From Sporothrix humicola (Eukaryota; Ascomycota; Sordariomycetes; Ophiostomatales; Ophiostomataceae), in contig WNYE01000016.1 in the NCBI GenBank assembly GCA_021396245.1, positions 372,001 to 436,000 on the forward strand: a stretch of DNA of 64,000 bases, written 5' to 3'. Positions within the stretch are counted from its first letter, which is position 1; each line of letters starts with the position of its first letter. The translations under genes were made by a program, and so were the position numbers. The notes beneath the pieces were generated by a model. That model was not told the origin of the DNA. It saw only the letters and a program-made list of their open reading frames with translations, and did not search any database. Below, one piece after another: positions 44,497 through 54,564 of this stretch.

Positions 44497-47400
44497 CTAA
44501 ACACCCATCAGCATTGACAACACACTCGACGTCATCTGGCACACCGTGCCCACAACAACAAGCACCCGGAACACCACCACGCCCGCGAGCACCAGCGTCA
44601 GCACAAACCCGGCCGCCAGCACACAGAGCACCATGTCTGCAAACGTCGCGTTTCCCCTCCGAAGTCGCCCCCGCAGGGCTGAGCGCCGCTGGAAGACGGG
44701 GCGGACGTGCCGCCAGTACCGCACGAGGAACGCAGCCGCCAGCATCCCCGCATTCTGCACGAGCTCGAGGGGGACGTTGATGTCGGTGTCCGACTGGGGG
44801 CGTTTCCCTCTTTTCCTTTTCACGTCTCCAACTGCCCCCAGTAAAGCTCCGGTGCCGGCGACGAGCTTCTCGAGCTGGCCATCACTTTTGCTTTCTTTGT
44901 TTTTCTTTTCTTTCGTTTTCTTCTCAGGCTTCTGCATAGACATGTCGACACCCACCGGCTTGGCCTGTGGCCTCCCACGTGGGAGCTTCCCTAGTCCTGT
45001 ACGCGCCACTGCCATGTACGCTGCCCCCTGTGCCATCTCCTGTGTTGGTACATTACGTATAGGTTGATGTTGTTGCTTCTGCTGTTGCATCCTGCTGGAT
45101 CTCGATGGGGAAGGTGATGTTGTAGGGGTGGGTGGAGGCATAATATTTCGTAAAAACCTAAAGTCTGCTTGTGGCTGCTGTTGCCGGCCTATCGAATGAC
45201 GCTGCACATAATTCAAATCACTGCCAGATGAAGACATCCTCAACGATGCTGACGACGACGGCACCAGCCGCTCAACACGCAGTTTCGTCGCTGCCGCTAG
45301 GCGCCTCGACGATGTAGTAACGCTCGTGGCTGTTTCGGGAAGGGGCTCGTTGTCGCTCCGCAAGCTGCTCGGTTTCGCATTCGGCTGGGAACACTTGGAA
45401 GAGGGCCGCATGCTGCGCATCTGCAGCCTGAATTCTGGACGTGCTGGTTGGGGTGGAGTGCCCTTGTCCTTGTCCTTGTCCCTGCTCATGGCCTTCCACA
45501 AACACTTGATCGCGCCTACGTCGCCCCCGTCTGTGAGGCTCGTATCGGATCCAGTAATGGTGATGGTGGGTATGGAGACAGATTTTGGGCTGGTTGTGCT
45601 GGTCATGATGGCCAAGCTGGCCGCTCTGGACCTTCTGTCCCTGCTCTGGATCGTCGGCACCCGCATTGGCGTGTCTGTCGTACTCTCGCTCAGGGAGTCT
45701 GACATTGTCGAATTTCCTACTGGCCGTGTCCCTGCTTCTGTCTCTGTTCCAGTCTCCGACCTTCCCTCCGGTGTCGGTGCTCGCTCGACAACTGAGCTCT
45801 CTTCCTGGATCGTGCTGGACATGGAGAGCCTCGTTCTGGTCCTGGTCCTGGTCACAATCTTTCTCATCCGCCTGGTGCTCATGCGTCGGACCATGTTGGT
45901 GTGATTGAGAGGTGGTCCTCGACTTCGTACTGGCCCTGGGTACTGTCCGATGTTCGGCCGCGTTCGTGTTGGTCTCAAGTTCTGGTATTGAACCTGCTGC
46001 TGCTGGTAGTACCGCCGATGAATGTGCCTGGTGTGATGGGGCTGCATGTAGCCAGAAGCAGAAGTCAACATCGGGTTTGGACGTCCACGTCTACGGGCTG
46101 GAGGAGGCCTGCATGGAGGGAGATGTCTCTGTCCATGGTTGGGGTTGCCACGGGTATGACGAGGGAGGACCATCATACCTTGCAAACTATCGTTCTCGCT
46201 CTGTTGTTCGTCGGCGAGTATCCTACCCGCCAGGCCCCAATGCATGTCGCTGCGCGGGTCTGGCTGGCTGAGGCTGGGGAGAGGCAGAAAGGGTTCCGGT
46301 TGTGGATCAGGCTTCAAGTCCCGTTCTGGCCCGCACGGTGTTGGCTCTTCCAGGTGGAGGTAGTCTTCGTTGCTCATGCCGCAGTTGTTGTCGTGGTGTA
46401 TGTTGTGGCCACTGGCACTTGGGCTGTCTCGTTGAGCTGGAACATTGAGGTGCTGGTTGGAACGCGATGCTTTCTTTGGAGGTACAGGAGGAGGTGAACC
46501 GACGGTTGCAGACGATGCTGTCTCCCATCCGGGACTGGAAAATCGAAGAGCATTCCAGATTGGCACTGGGCCATTAGGAGGAGGTACTATCGTACGTCAG
46601 CAATAATATCAAATGTATAGGATCTGGACTGTACTCACCCGGTGTCGAGCCCCCCGACGGGCTCCTCGACTGCGCAATCGGGCTCAGGTTCGGCTCCGCC
46701 ACTGACGACCACTGTCCTGTGTCTTTGCGCCACCGCACAAGACTTTGCTGCCGCCGCAGCTCGTCCTTGTCCTTTTCGTAGCGGTTGATGCTTTCTTGAG
46801 CGACACTGGCGGGTACGCCAGAGACAGAAGGGCCACTCGAGATTGTACTCTTGGATCCCGTCGTGGGCGTCAGCACGTCGAGCTGGCCTGTCTCAGGGTT
46901 CACGCCTTGGACGCCCAGAAAGTCACCGCAGGCCTTTAAGTCTTTGCGCTGGCGATGCACCTCTTTCTTCTGGCGGAAGGGGGCTTCGATGTCGGTGTCG
47001 GGCGAGAGGACAGTCCCGTTTCTTGACGGACCGGCAACGGTGGGCCGTGACTCTGTCGTGCTCGGCCACGCCCCGGGTGTTTTTGTCGGAGGAGGAGGTG
47101 GAGATCTGTATCGCGACGTTGACATCCCGCCCGGAACAAAGAGGCCAGGCGAGCTGATCGACCGCTGGTACGGATCCGTCAGGGAGTCTTGTCGTCGAAG
47201 TCGGCCACTAGGAGGACGCTGTTGTTGATGTTGGCCAGGATGTGTCCGGCCCGTCAGTCCTGTCCTGCCAGAAAAGTTGCTGGAGATGTCCCATGCGTTG
47301 TGCGAGTATAGCCCCAACCGTGAACTTTTGGCGGCAGCACACACGCCCGAGCTCAAATCATCTTCCTAGACGCCGTGTGAGCGGAGCGTGCCGCCGCGTT

Positions 47401-47623
47401 CGGGTCGTTTGCTGGGGAACAGCTTGGTGATGAAGCCGGGGAGCAGCGACTTTTCTTGGCTGTCCAACGTGTCATCGGTGCGGGATTCGTAGTGGGCCGC
47501 TCTCGATCGGCCGCCGAAACTGCGCTGCGAGGAGGTGTTGACCGTGTTGGCCACCGTCGCGCTGAATGATCGCTGTGATCGTTGTGCAGCTCTCTTTTGT
47601 CTCGCCGGGTCGGCTGCCGACAT
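44497..47623 (-). CDS. Large disordered hypothetical membrane protein; internal in-frame TAG
   Basis: Two exons on the minus strand, 46639-47623 and 44497-46586, joined by a 52-nt intron (GTGAGT donor, CTGAC branch, ATAG acceptor). The frame runs 1025 codons, but codon 86 is TAG (47366-47368). Either translation starts later, for instance at ATG 47125 (858 residues, MSTSRYRSPPPP), or the TAG is a mutation, a readthrough site or an unrecognised splice. The sequence on both sides of the TAG looks coding. The protein is low-complexity, rich in Ser, Pro, Arg and Gln, with a conserved-looking KDLKACGDFLGVQGVNPETG block. Its C-terminus is different: a basic stretch (KRKRGKRPQSDTD), a helix (VPLELVQNAGMLAAAFLVRY), then a strongly hydrophobic segment, FADMVLCVLAAGFVLTLVLA. 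This suggests a tail-anchored membrane protein. No known family recognised. Confidence 0.7.
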
Positions 47624-48086
47624 GGTGGGAAACCCTCGAAGGCGTGGCCCTCGAGGCAGTAATAATGAGAAATGTAAATAAACAGTCAAAAACAAGATGC
47701 AGGATAAGACATGACGGTGGTGATGATAGGATTCGAGATGGATGATAAATGGTTGGTTGAGAGGAGAATAAGCGTGTAGCATTGTTTTGGAATGAAAGGG
47801 AGGTCTGGCGTTGACAATCTGGCCAGGAGCTTTGATCGCTCCTTCCTATGTTGTCGAGCAAGGCAAAATCAAAATCAAATTGGGCAAGTTCAAATGAAGA
47901 AGGTGCGAATATGAATTAGTATACGACGTAAATGTTAGGAAGTAGCGACCGAGGCCGCACTAAAAATAGGGGTAATCTAAATATCAACAGAGAATCAATC
48001 ATCACCGGATGAGATTCAACAAAACATGACAATATGTACAGAACTTTTCCTCCACCGTCAACTTGAACAAATCCAACCCGCCAGCC
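47624..48086. other. Intergenic, leader of the hypothetical gene and 3' UTR of the sugar porter
   Basis: 463 bases. The part adjoining 47623 is the leader of the minus-strand hypothetical gene and the rest is probably the sugar porter 3' UTR. Nothing else is seen. Confidence 0.5.
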
Positions 48087-49723
48087 CTACAACTTCTCGA
48101 CATCGACATTTGCGTGCTTGTCGTCGTGCTCGGCGTGCGCAATGGGCTTGGGCTCGTCAGAGGCATCGGCCTCGCCAATGGACGCAAGCTTGTCCTGCTT
48201 TTCTTGGGGCGGGCCGTCGAACAGGTAGGTGAGCTCCTCGAGCGAGGGACCGGAGGTCTCGACGAACAAGAAATAGACAATGATGAAGATGAGGAAGACC
48301 CAGACGTCGTAATAAATAAAAAACTTCCAGCCGATGTTGTCGAGGCCGATGGGGTTGACGTAGTTGCTGAAGAGGGAGGTGAACTGGATGACCAAGAGAC
48401 TGAGGGCCCAGGTCTTGGCGCGCATCTCGTAGGTGGTGACCTCGAGCATGTAAGTGATGCTGACGTTTGTCCAGGCGAACGTGTAAAAGAACTGGAAGAG
48501 AAAGATGCAGGCGAGCACGATGCGGCCGCCGGCCAGCGAGCCTTTGTCGAGATACTGCTGGGCGGCAATGGTCCACGCAATAAAAACGACGGCGGCGCCG
48601 CCGGAGCCCACCAAGAAAAAGGTGCGGCGCCTGAAGCGGTCGACAATAAACGTGACGGTGATGCAGACAATGTACTGCCAGACCGTGACCATGCCGTTGA
48701 CGAGCGTAATGTCGGCCTCGGACGTAATGCCGGTCTGCTTGAGGATCTCCGTCAAGTACGAGGAGATAAGCGAGTTACCAGACGTTTGGCCAAAGACGGC
48801 GGCGGCGATGCAAATGGCCAGGCGGTGGATGTTGCCGCGCGACTGGAAGAACTCGCGCCACGTCAGGTTGTTCTCGCGCTCGACGGCGAGAGCCTGCTCG
48901 ATCTCGGCCATCTCGGCGGCCACGACGGGCGAGTCCGGATCGTCCTCGCCGTGGTACTTGACGAGGATGGCGCGGGCCTTGGCCGTCTTGCCGTGGGCCA
49001 CCAGCCAGCGCGGCGACTCGGGGCAGAACCAGATCAGGATAAATTGGTAGGCCGAGGGGATGACCTGGATCAGCGTGGGCAGCTTCCAGGCCCACGAGCC
49101 GTTGATCTTGGCGCAGCCGTACGTGCCCCAGGCGCCAATGACATAGCCCAGCACGATGGACGTGTTGTAGAACGTCGTGATGCGGACACGCTCCTTGGGG
49201 TGGCTCAGCTCTGTGACAAGGACAGGGGCGCCCATCTGGATAATGGACGAGCCGACACCCAGCACGATCTTGCCGCCAATGTACATGTTGAGGGACGTGG
49301 CGAACAGCTCGACGAGCGCGCCGGCAATGATAATGACAGAGCCGAGGGCGGTGGGAAAGCGGCGGCCGAACACGTCGCCCATCCAGCCAAGGAACAGAAT
49401 GGGCGCGATGCCGCCGATGGAGTTGGCGGCGCCAAAGAGGCCGAGACGGGCGCCGGTCGGGTTGCCAAACTCATCCTGCCACTGAGTAAGGACCTGCATG
49501 CCGTTTGTCATGGACTAGACGTGACGTTAGCTGTGTTAATCCTATAGAGAATGGGACGACGGCGACTTACTCCATCGATACCGAGAGAGGCAGTGGCGAG
49601 GAGCGACGACGTGAGCACAAAGTACAGCAGGATGCCATTCTTGCGGCGCCAGAAGGGTGGGATGGTAGCGAGGTCATAGGGATTCGAGAGGCCCTCGGAG
49701 GCGTGGGCGGTAGAGGGGGCCAT
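48087..49723 (-). CDS. MFS sugar porter, lactose/cellodextrin permease-like
   Basis: Two exons on the minus strand, 49571-49723 and 48087-49514 (intron 56 nt, GTAAGT...CTAG), giving 526 residues. Twelve hydrophobic segments fit a sugar porter of the major facilitator superfamily in the plasma membrane. Family signatures are visible: GWMGDVFGRRFPTALG after TM2, LGVGSSIIQMGAPVLVTE in TM4, CPESPRWLVAHGKTAKAR after TM6, a central loop with KYHGEDDPDSP, and FVETSGPSLEELTYLFDG after TM12. The KYHGxxDxxSP loop is typical of the fungal lactose-permease/cellodextrin-transporter branch (established for the family; substrate here inferred). It is divergent from an intracellular GH1 beta-glucosidase across a 1.0-kb shared promoter, which supports import of a beta-linked disaccharide such as cellobiose. 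Confidence 0.93.
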
Positions 49724-50730
49724 GTCGGTGTATGTGAATAAACACAAAGATAGAGGAAGAAACAAAACGAGAAGGAGAGTAAATAAAAGAGGAAGGACAA
49801 GACAGCCTCAGCCCGGGATACTCAACAGATCACGATGAGATGCTGGGAGTGAACGATCGACATAACTTGGCAGAGGAGTCGGGCCTCGTTGTTATATATG
49901 TAGAAGCTGAAAATCGGAGTAAGTCGAGTTCGAGTACGCGTGTTGCGGAGAGGAGGTGCAGCCGTCGCATGACTTCCGCATTCAGGGCAGACGGAAACGA
50001 AAATGACAAGGGAAAATTAAAAGAAAAGAAAAACTCTAGACTTTTGCAAGTCTTCGTCTCCTGCACGCCTGACCCTTGCAACGTCTCGATGCTGGGGTAT
50101 TACGGGGAAAATATGGAGGTGTCGTTCCCCATACTACACCCGCATACTGAGAAACACATGGAGCATGGGACCTGTCAGAAGTCAAAATGTTCGTGGAGCA
50201 CATAGAGCACGCGTGGCCAGCCATGCCACGGGGTAATTGTGGCAAGGCCTTGAATGGACTTTTTACCATCTTTTTTCTTGGTTTTCTTCTTTTTCTGTTT
50301 CCTTTTCGGTAGTTTCCCCGTCAGGGTCCACCTTGGCCTGGATCGTGCCTGCCGATTTTGACGATTTCGATTTCCCCGATACCATCTGTCGGGGAAATCT
50401 CCACTTTTATGACGACAGTTTCCCCGACACTGACACGGCAGGAAGGACCCGCCCCGGCGGACGGCCCGCACTTACTGCAGACCCTGAGAGTCTGAGTTTC
50501 CCCGACGCATATCGGTATCGGCGTGCGCGTGAGGCGCGTTCTTTCTTTCTTATTCCTTATCGGTGCTCTTTGTGCTCGTCAGCTCGGGGTAGAAAGTCTG
50601 CGGCCGCATTTATTTACTCGAATTTACTTAAACGCAAAATGCCAACATCTGCTTCCTCGTCTCTTTATTAATTCAAACCGTTCATTTCACTTCACTCTCG
50701 CCATTTCGCATTCCACACACTCACGTCAAT
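49724..50730. promoter_or_regulatory. Shared divergent promoter of sugar porter and GH1 beta-glucosidase
   Basis: 1007 bases between two start codons that point away from each other. It contains five copies of the 9-mer TTTCCCCGA or close forms between 50313 and 50505: 50313-50321 (variant ending in T), 50371-50379, 50389-50397 (inverted), 50419-50427 and 50497-50505. It also has two possible carbon-repressor (CreA, SYGGRG) sites, CTGGGG near 50093 and CCCCGG near 50453. A weaker variant, CGGGGAAAA, is at 50103. No gene is seen inside. Confidence 0.6.
50369..50399. promoter_or_regulatory. Perfect inverted repeat of the TTTCCCCGA motif
   Basis: GATTTCCCCGA at 50369-50379 is followed, after a 9-base spacer, by its exact reverse complement TCGGGGAAATC at 50389-50399. 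Further single copies stand on both sides. Paired CGG-containing half-sites with a fixed spacer are what dimeric Zn2Cys6 regulators bind, and such a regulator is encoded 2 kb away. The binding itself is inference. Confidence 0.6.
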
Positions 50731-52266
50731 ATGGGCTCAATCGACATCACACAGACGCTGGCGGCGCTGCCGGACGATTTTGACTGGGGCTTTGCGACGG
50801 CGTCGTACCAGATCGAGGGCGGCGTGGCCGAGGACGGCCGCGGCCCGTGCATCTGGGACACGTTCTGCCACCTGGAGCCGTCGCGCACAAAGGGCGCCAA
50901 CGCCGACGTGGCGTGCGACCACTACCACCGCTACGAAGAGGATTTTGATTTACTGTCGAAATACGGCGCGAAGAGCTACCGCTTCTCACTATCGTGGTCG
51001 CGGCTGATCCCCGTCGGCGGCCGCCACGATGCTATTAATGAGGCAGGCATTGCGTTCTACAACCGCCTGATTGACGCGCTGCTCGCACGAAACATTGTGC
51101 CGTGGGTAACACTGCACCACTGGGACCTGCCGCAAGGGCTGCACGACCGGTACGGCGGGTGGCTGGACGTGGAGGAGTCGCAGTTGGACTTTGAGCACTA
51201 TGCCAGACTCTGTTATCAAAGATTTGGCGACCGGATCAAGCACTGGATCACGATCAACGAGCCGTGGATCATCAGCGTGTTTGGGTACGCGACAGGCATC
51301 AACGCGCCCGGGCGCAGCAGCACGAACCCCGACTGTGGAGGTGTGGGCGACAGCACGCGGGAGCAGTGGACCGTCGGCAAGGCCCTGATTATGAGCCACG
51401 CGCGGGCAGTTGTGGTGTACAACAAGGAGTTTAGAGACAAACAAAACGGCGTGATTGGCATCTCGCTCAACGGCGACTACTACGAGCCGTGGGACGCCAG
51501 CGAGCCGCGCGACAGTGAAGCGGCCGAGCGGCGCATGCAGTTCCACATTGGCTGGTTTGCGAATCCGATCTTGTAAGTCGCGCAGGCGTAGCAGGTAGAT
51601 TATTTTGAGCGCCCTACTGACCATCACAGCTTGAAAAAGGACTACCCCGAGTGCATGCGGCAGCAGCTGGGCGACCGCCTACCCGCCTTTTCCGCCGAGG
51701 ACATGGCCATCTTGCGCGAAGCAGAGACCGACTTTTACGGCATGAACTACTACACGAGCCAGTTCGCGCGCCACATCCCGGGCCCCGTCGACGAAAACGA
51801 CTTCAAGGGCATGGTCGACGAGATTCAAGAAAATAAAGAGGGCCGCCAAGTCGGCAGCAAGAGCGGCCTGGCGTGGCTGCGGTCGTGCCCGGACCTGTTC
51901 CGCAAGCACCTGACGCGTGTCTATCGGCTGTATGGGAAGCCCATCTACATTACCGAAAACGGCTGCCCGTGCCCCGGCGAGGCGACGATGACGCGCGAGG
52001 AGTCGGTGCAGGACACATACCGGCAACAGTACTTTGCGGACCACCTGGATGCCATTTGTCTTTCCATCGAAGAAGACGGCGCCGACATTCGCGGCTACCT
52101 GGCGTGGTCGCTGATGGACAACCTGGAGTGGTCCGACGGCTATGGGCCGCGGTTTGGCGTGACGTTCACCGACTACGAGACGCTGGAGCGGACGCCGAAG
52201 CAGTCGGCGCTGCTGTTGGGGGGCATGATTGAGTCGAGGAAGAAGGCAAAGTCTGCGAAGCAGTAA
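50731..52266 (+). CDS. Intracellular GH1 beta-glucosidase
   Basis: Two exons, 50731-51572 and 51630-52266 (intron 57 nt, CTGAC branch), giving 492 residues, the usual single-domain GH1 length. It hydrolyses beta-glucosides such as cellobiose by a retaining mechanism. The N-terminus DFDWGFATASYQIEGG is the GH1 signature around the sugar-binding Gln. HHWDLPQGL holds the conserved substrate contacts. The acid/base Glu177 is in TINEPW and the nucleophile Glu390 in YITENG. WSLMDNLEWSDGYGPRFG closes the active site. There is no signal peptide, so the enzyme should act in the cytosol on imported sugar. It is divergent from a sugar porter, and its stop codon lies 94 bases from that of a convergent Zn2Cys6 regulator. 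Confidence 0.96.
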
Positions 52267-52359
52267 ACAGACAGATGCAAAACTTGTACGATAATAGACG
52301 CTAGATTGAGCTGATGTTATACAAAAATATACATATATACATTAGACGTCATTACATGA

Positions 52360-54564
52360 CTAGACCACCATTTGGCTTGAACTCTTCGTGCGCAGTGCAT
52401 CCGACGCTTTCGAGTCGAGGCGCGACAAAATGTTGAGCAGGATGGAAAAGTCGGCACGCGCGCGGCGGGCCAGCGGAGATGGGCTGTCTGTGTTTCGAGA
52501 AGAGTCCTCTTGCTCGTGGCGGTGGATGATCGCCAGCAGACTGCCGCCGAGCAGGCGCAGCTTTTCGACGAGCGGCTCGCCGTTGACCTGGAGAGCCCAG
52601 AAGGGGGCGTCATTGAGCAACCTCAGCGTGTCCCGCACAATCTCAGTGGTGCGCAGGTCAGCCGGCTCAATCTCGTAGCCGTCGTCGCCAAAGCAGGCGA
52701 GCTGCCTCAGATTCTGGAGAATGACGACGCGCAGGCAGTAGAACGACACGTGCAGGTTGACGCACTGGCTGACAAAGGCTTTACTCTGAGTCTGTGTCTG
52801 GCCAGACGTAAAGCCTTCCGGTTGGAGGTAGCGCGGGAGCTGGTCAAGCTCGGTCATGAAGCCAATGTACAGGCTGTGAAAGTAGTTGCGTTGTTCGACC
52901 AACGACGAGGGTGTTGGTGTTGGCGTTGGTATCGATGTCGGGGTGGATATTGGTGAAGACTGTTGTTGCTTGCCCTCCTTTTCTTCCTTTTCCTTTTGGA
53001 CACGTATTTCCAGCAAGAGTTGCGAGGCGACCTGCCACAGTTCCAAGTTGGCATTGAAGCCGATGATACAATCGTCACCGTCACCACCACCGCCGCCATC
53101 GTTGCCGCCTCCCCCCATGCCTGTCGGATACGGCAGGGTAATGTGCGAGTCAAACGAAAAGCGGTGGATCGTAATGGGCCGCCCGTTCAGAATGGCCGCG
53201 CTCTTGTCGCCCATGTACACAATCCAAAACGCCCTTCTTCTCATTTCGGCCTCCAGCGGTGGCAGCCACGCCAGCAGCCGCACGTCGTGCAGCCCCATGG
53301 CCTGGATCAGGCGCGTGGCCTCGCCGAAAATGTGCCACGAGTACTTGGGGCGCCCCGTGGCGTGCAGGCAGTTGGAGTGGAAGTAGCGGATGACAATCGA
53401 GTTGGCATTGGGCGCGTCGAGGTCGGTCTCGAGGTATGACGAGGCGCTCAGACAGTTGCGGGATGCTTCCAGAAAGACGTCGGCCACGGCGGCACCTTCT
53501 GGAAAGACGGACGCTGGCAGAAAGAAGGCGGCCTCGGCACAGACGGCCGTAACCAGAGCGAAAGCCTCGTCCGGGTGGAGGTGCATCGTCTCGTCCGAGT
53601 TTTCGTCAGGGCGTACTTCATCTCCCTCGAGAAAAGCCAGGGCTTTATGGAGAGTCGGCTTGTGGACGAGCGGTGTCAGGGCGTACAGGTATTCAAAGAA
53701 GAGGAGGATGCATCGTGTGGCAATGTCCCTGGCTGACACCGAAGATACTGACGGTGATGTCCCAGGGTTGGCGTTGTACCGCGCCATGAGCGTCTGCGAG
53801 AGGTCCCGCCATCGTTGTTGGGTGTGAGCTGTACGGATGAGGACTGGTGATAATGGTGCCGGTGGTGCTGTAGGCTGTGATGGATGTGTTGGCGCCGGCA
53901 AGGAGGCAGTCTGAGTCTGAGTCTGAGCCGATGCATATCCAGACTCGACCGCTGATGGTTCCCAGCCAATGGTTGACGACAAAAGGTCTGTGAGGCTGGT
54001 GGGATTTGTAATGTTTGTGATATTCGTGAGGCTGGTGATGGTGAGATCAGGTCCTAGTTCTCCGCCATTATTTTGATTTTGAATTTGCGGTTGGATCTGT
54101 GGTTGAACCTGGGTTTGATTCTGATTTTGACTTTGACTTTGGTTCAAGCCATCGCCATCAAGAAACATGAGGTTGTCTGCTGCAGCCACTGTCGTGATTG
54201 GCGATGTGGTTACCGTTACCGGCAACGTGCTCGTCGGCGGCGAGGCTGACGGACGATCACCCCGATGCCGATCCGGGGAACCACCGTGGTTCTGATTTTG
54301 GTTATGACCATGGGTATGCACCCTCACATGGCTGTGGGGTGCTTTGGGCCCTCGCTTGGCCAAGGGCAGGTGGAACGTACACGACTGCCCGCCCACGCGG
54401 CAGTTTGTGCATCGTGCGTCCGTCGCCGTTTCGGTGAAATCGCATCTGGATTTTCGCCGTCGGCAACGGTCACACGCCCTGCCTTTGCCTTGAGATATCG
54501 GGGAGACAGACAAAGGTAAAGGCAAAGGTGAGGGTGAGGGTGACACCCTGTGACGATTCAGCAT
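52360..54564 (-). CDS. Zn2Cys6 transcription factor with fungal-specific middle domain
   Basis: Intronless, 734 residues. The N-terminal binuclear zinc cluster has six cysteines, at residues 31, 34, 41, 52, 55 and 62 (CDRCRRRKSRC, then CTNCRVGGQSC). A basic linker follows (LAKRGPK). Residues about 85-215 are low-complexity, with Gln/Asn runs (NQSQSQNQNQTQ). The middle homology region is visible in YFHSNCLHATGRPKYSWHIF, GEATRLIQAMGLHDVRLLAW and PPLEAEMRRRAFWIVYMGDK, as in nuclear sugar-metabolism regulators. The location next to a sugar porter and a GH1 beta-glucosidase suggests a pathway-specific regulator (inference). Its upstream region has one TCGGGGAAA at 54875-54883, the motif repeated in the porter/glucosidase promoter, so it may also control itself. 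Confidence 0.93.
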   Translation of the reverse strand: MLNRHRVSPSPSPLPLPLSVSPISQGKGRACDRCRRRKSRCDFTETATDARCTNCRVGGQSCTFHLPLAKRGPKAPHSHVRVHTHGHNQNQNHGGSPDRHRGDRPSASPPTSTLPVTVTTSPITTVAAADNLMFLDGDGLNQSQSQNQNQTQVQPQIQPQIQNQNNGGELGPDLTITSLTNITNITNPTSLTDLLSSTIGWEPSAVESGYASAQTQTQTASLPAPTHPSQPTAPPAPLSPVLIRTAHTQQRWRDLSQTLMARYNANPGTSPSVSSVSARDIATRCILLFFEYLYALTPLVHKPTLHKALAFLEGDEVRPDENSDETMHLHPDEAFALVTAVCAEAAFFLPASVFPEGAAVADVFLEASRNCLSASSYLETDLDAPNANSIVIRYFHSNCLHATGRPKYSWHIFGEATRLIQAMGLHDVRLLAWLPPLEAEMRRRAFWIVYMGDKSAAILNGRPITIHRFSFDSHITLPYPTGMGGGGNDGGGGGDGDDCIIGFNANLELWQVASQLLLEIRVQKEKEEKEGKQQQSSPISTPTSIPTPTPTPSSLVEQRNYFHSLYIGFMTELDQLPRYLQPEGFTSGQTQTQSKAFVSQCVNLHVSFYCLRVVILQNLRQLACFGDDGYEIEPADLRTTEIVRDTLRLLNDAPFWALQVNGEPLVEKLRLLGGSLLAIIHRHEQEDSSRNTDSPSPLARRARADFSILLNILSRLDSKASDALRTKSSSQMVV

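Noticed and set aside
48063..49547. 494-codon open frame antisense to the sugar porter
   Set aside because: Codon-bias shadow of the porter's second exon; highly charged, low-complexity translation.
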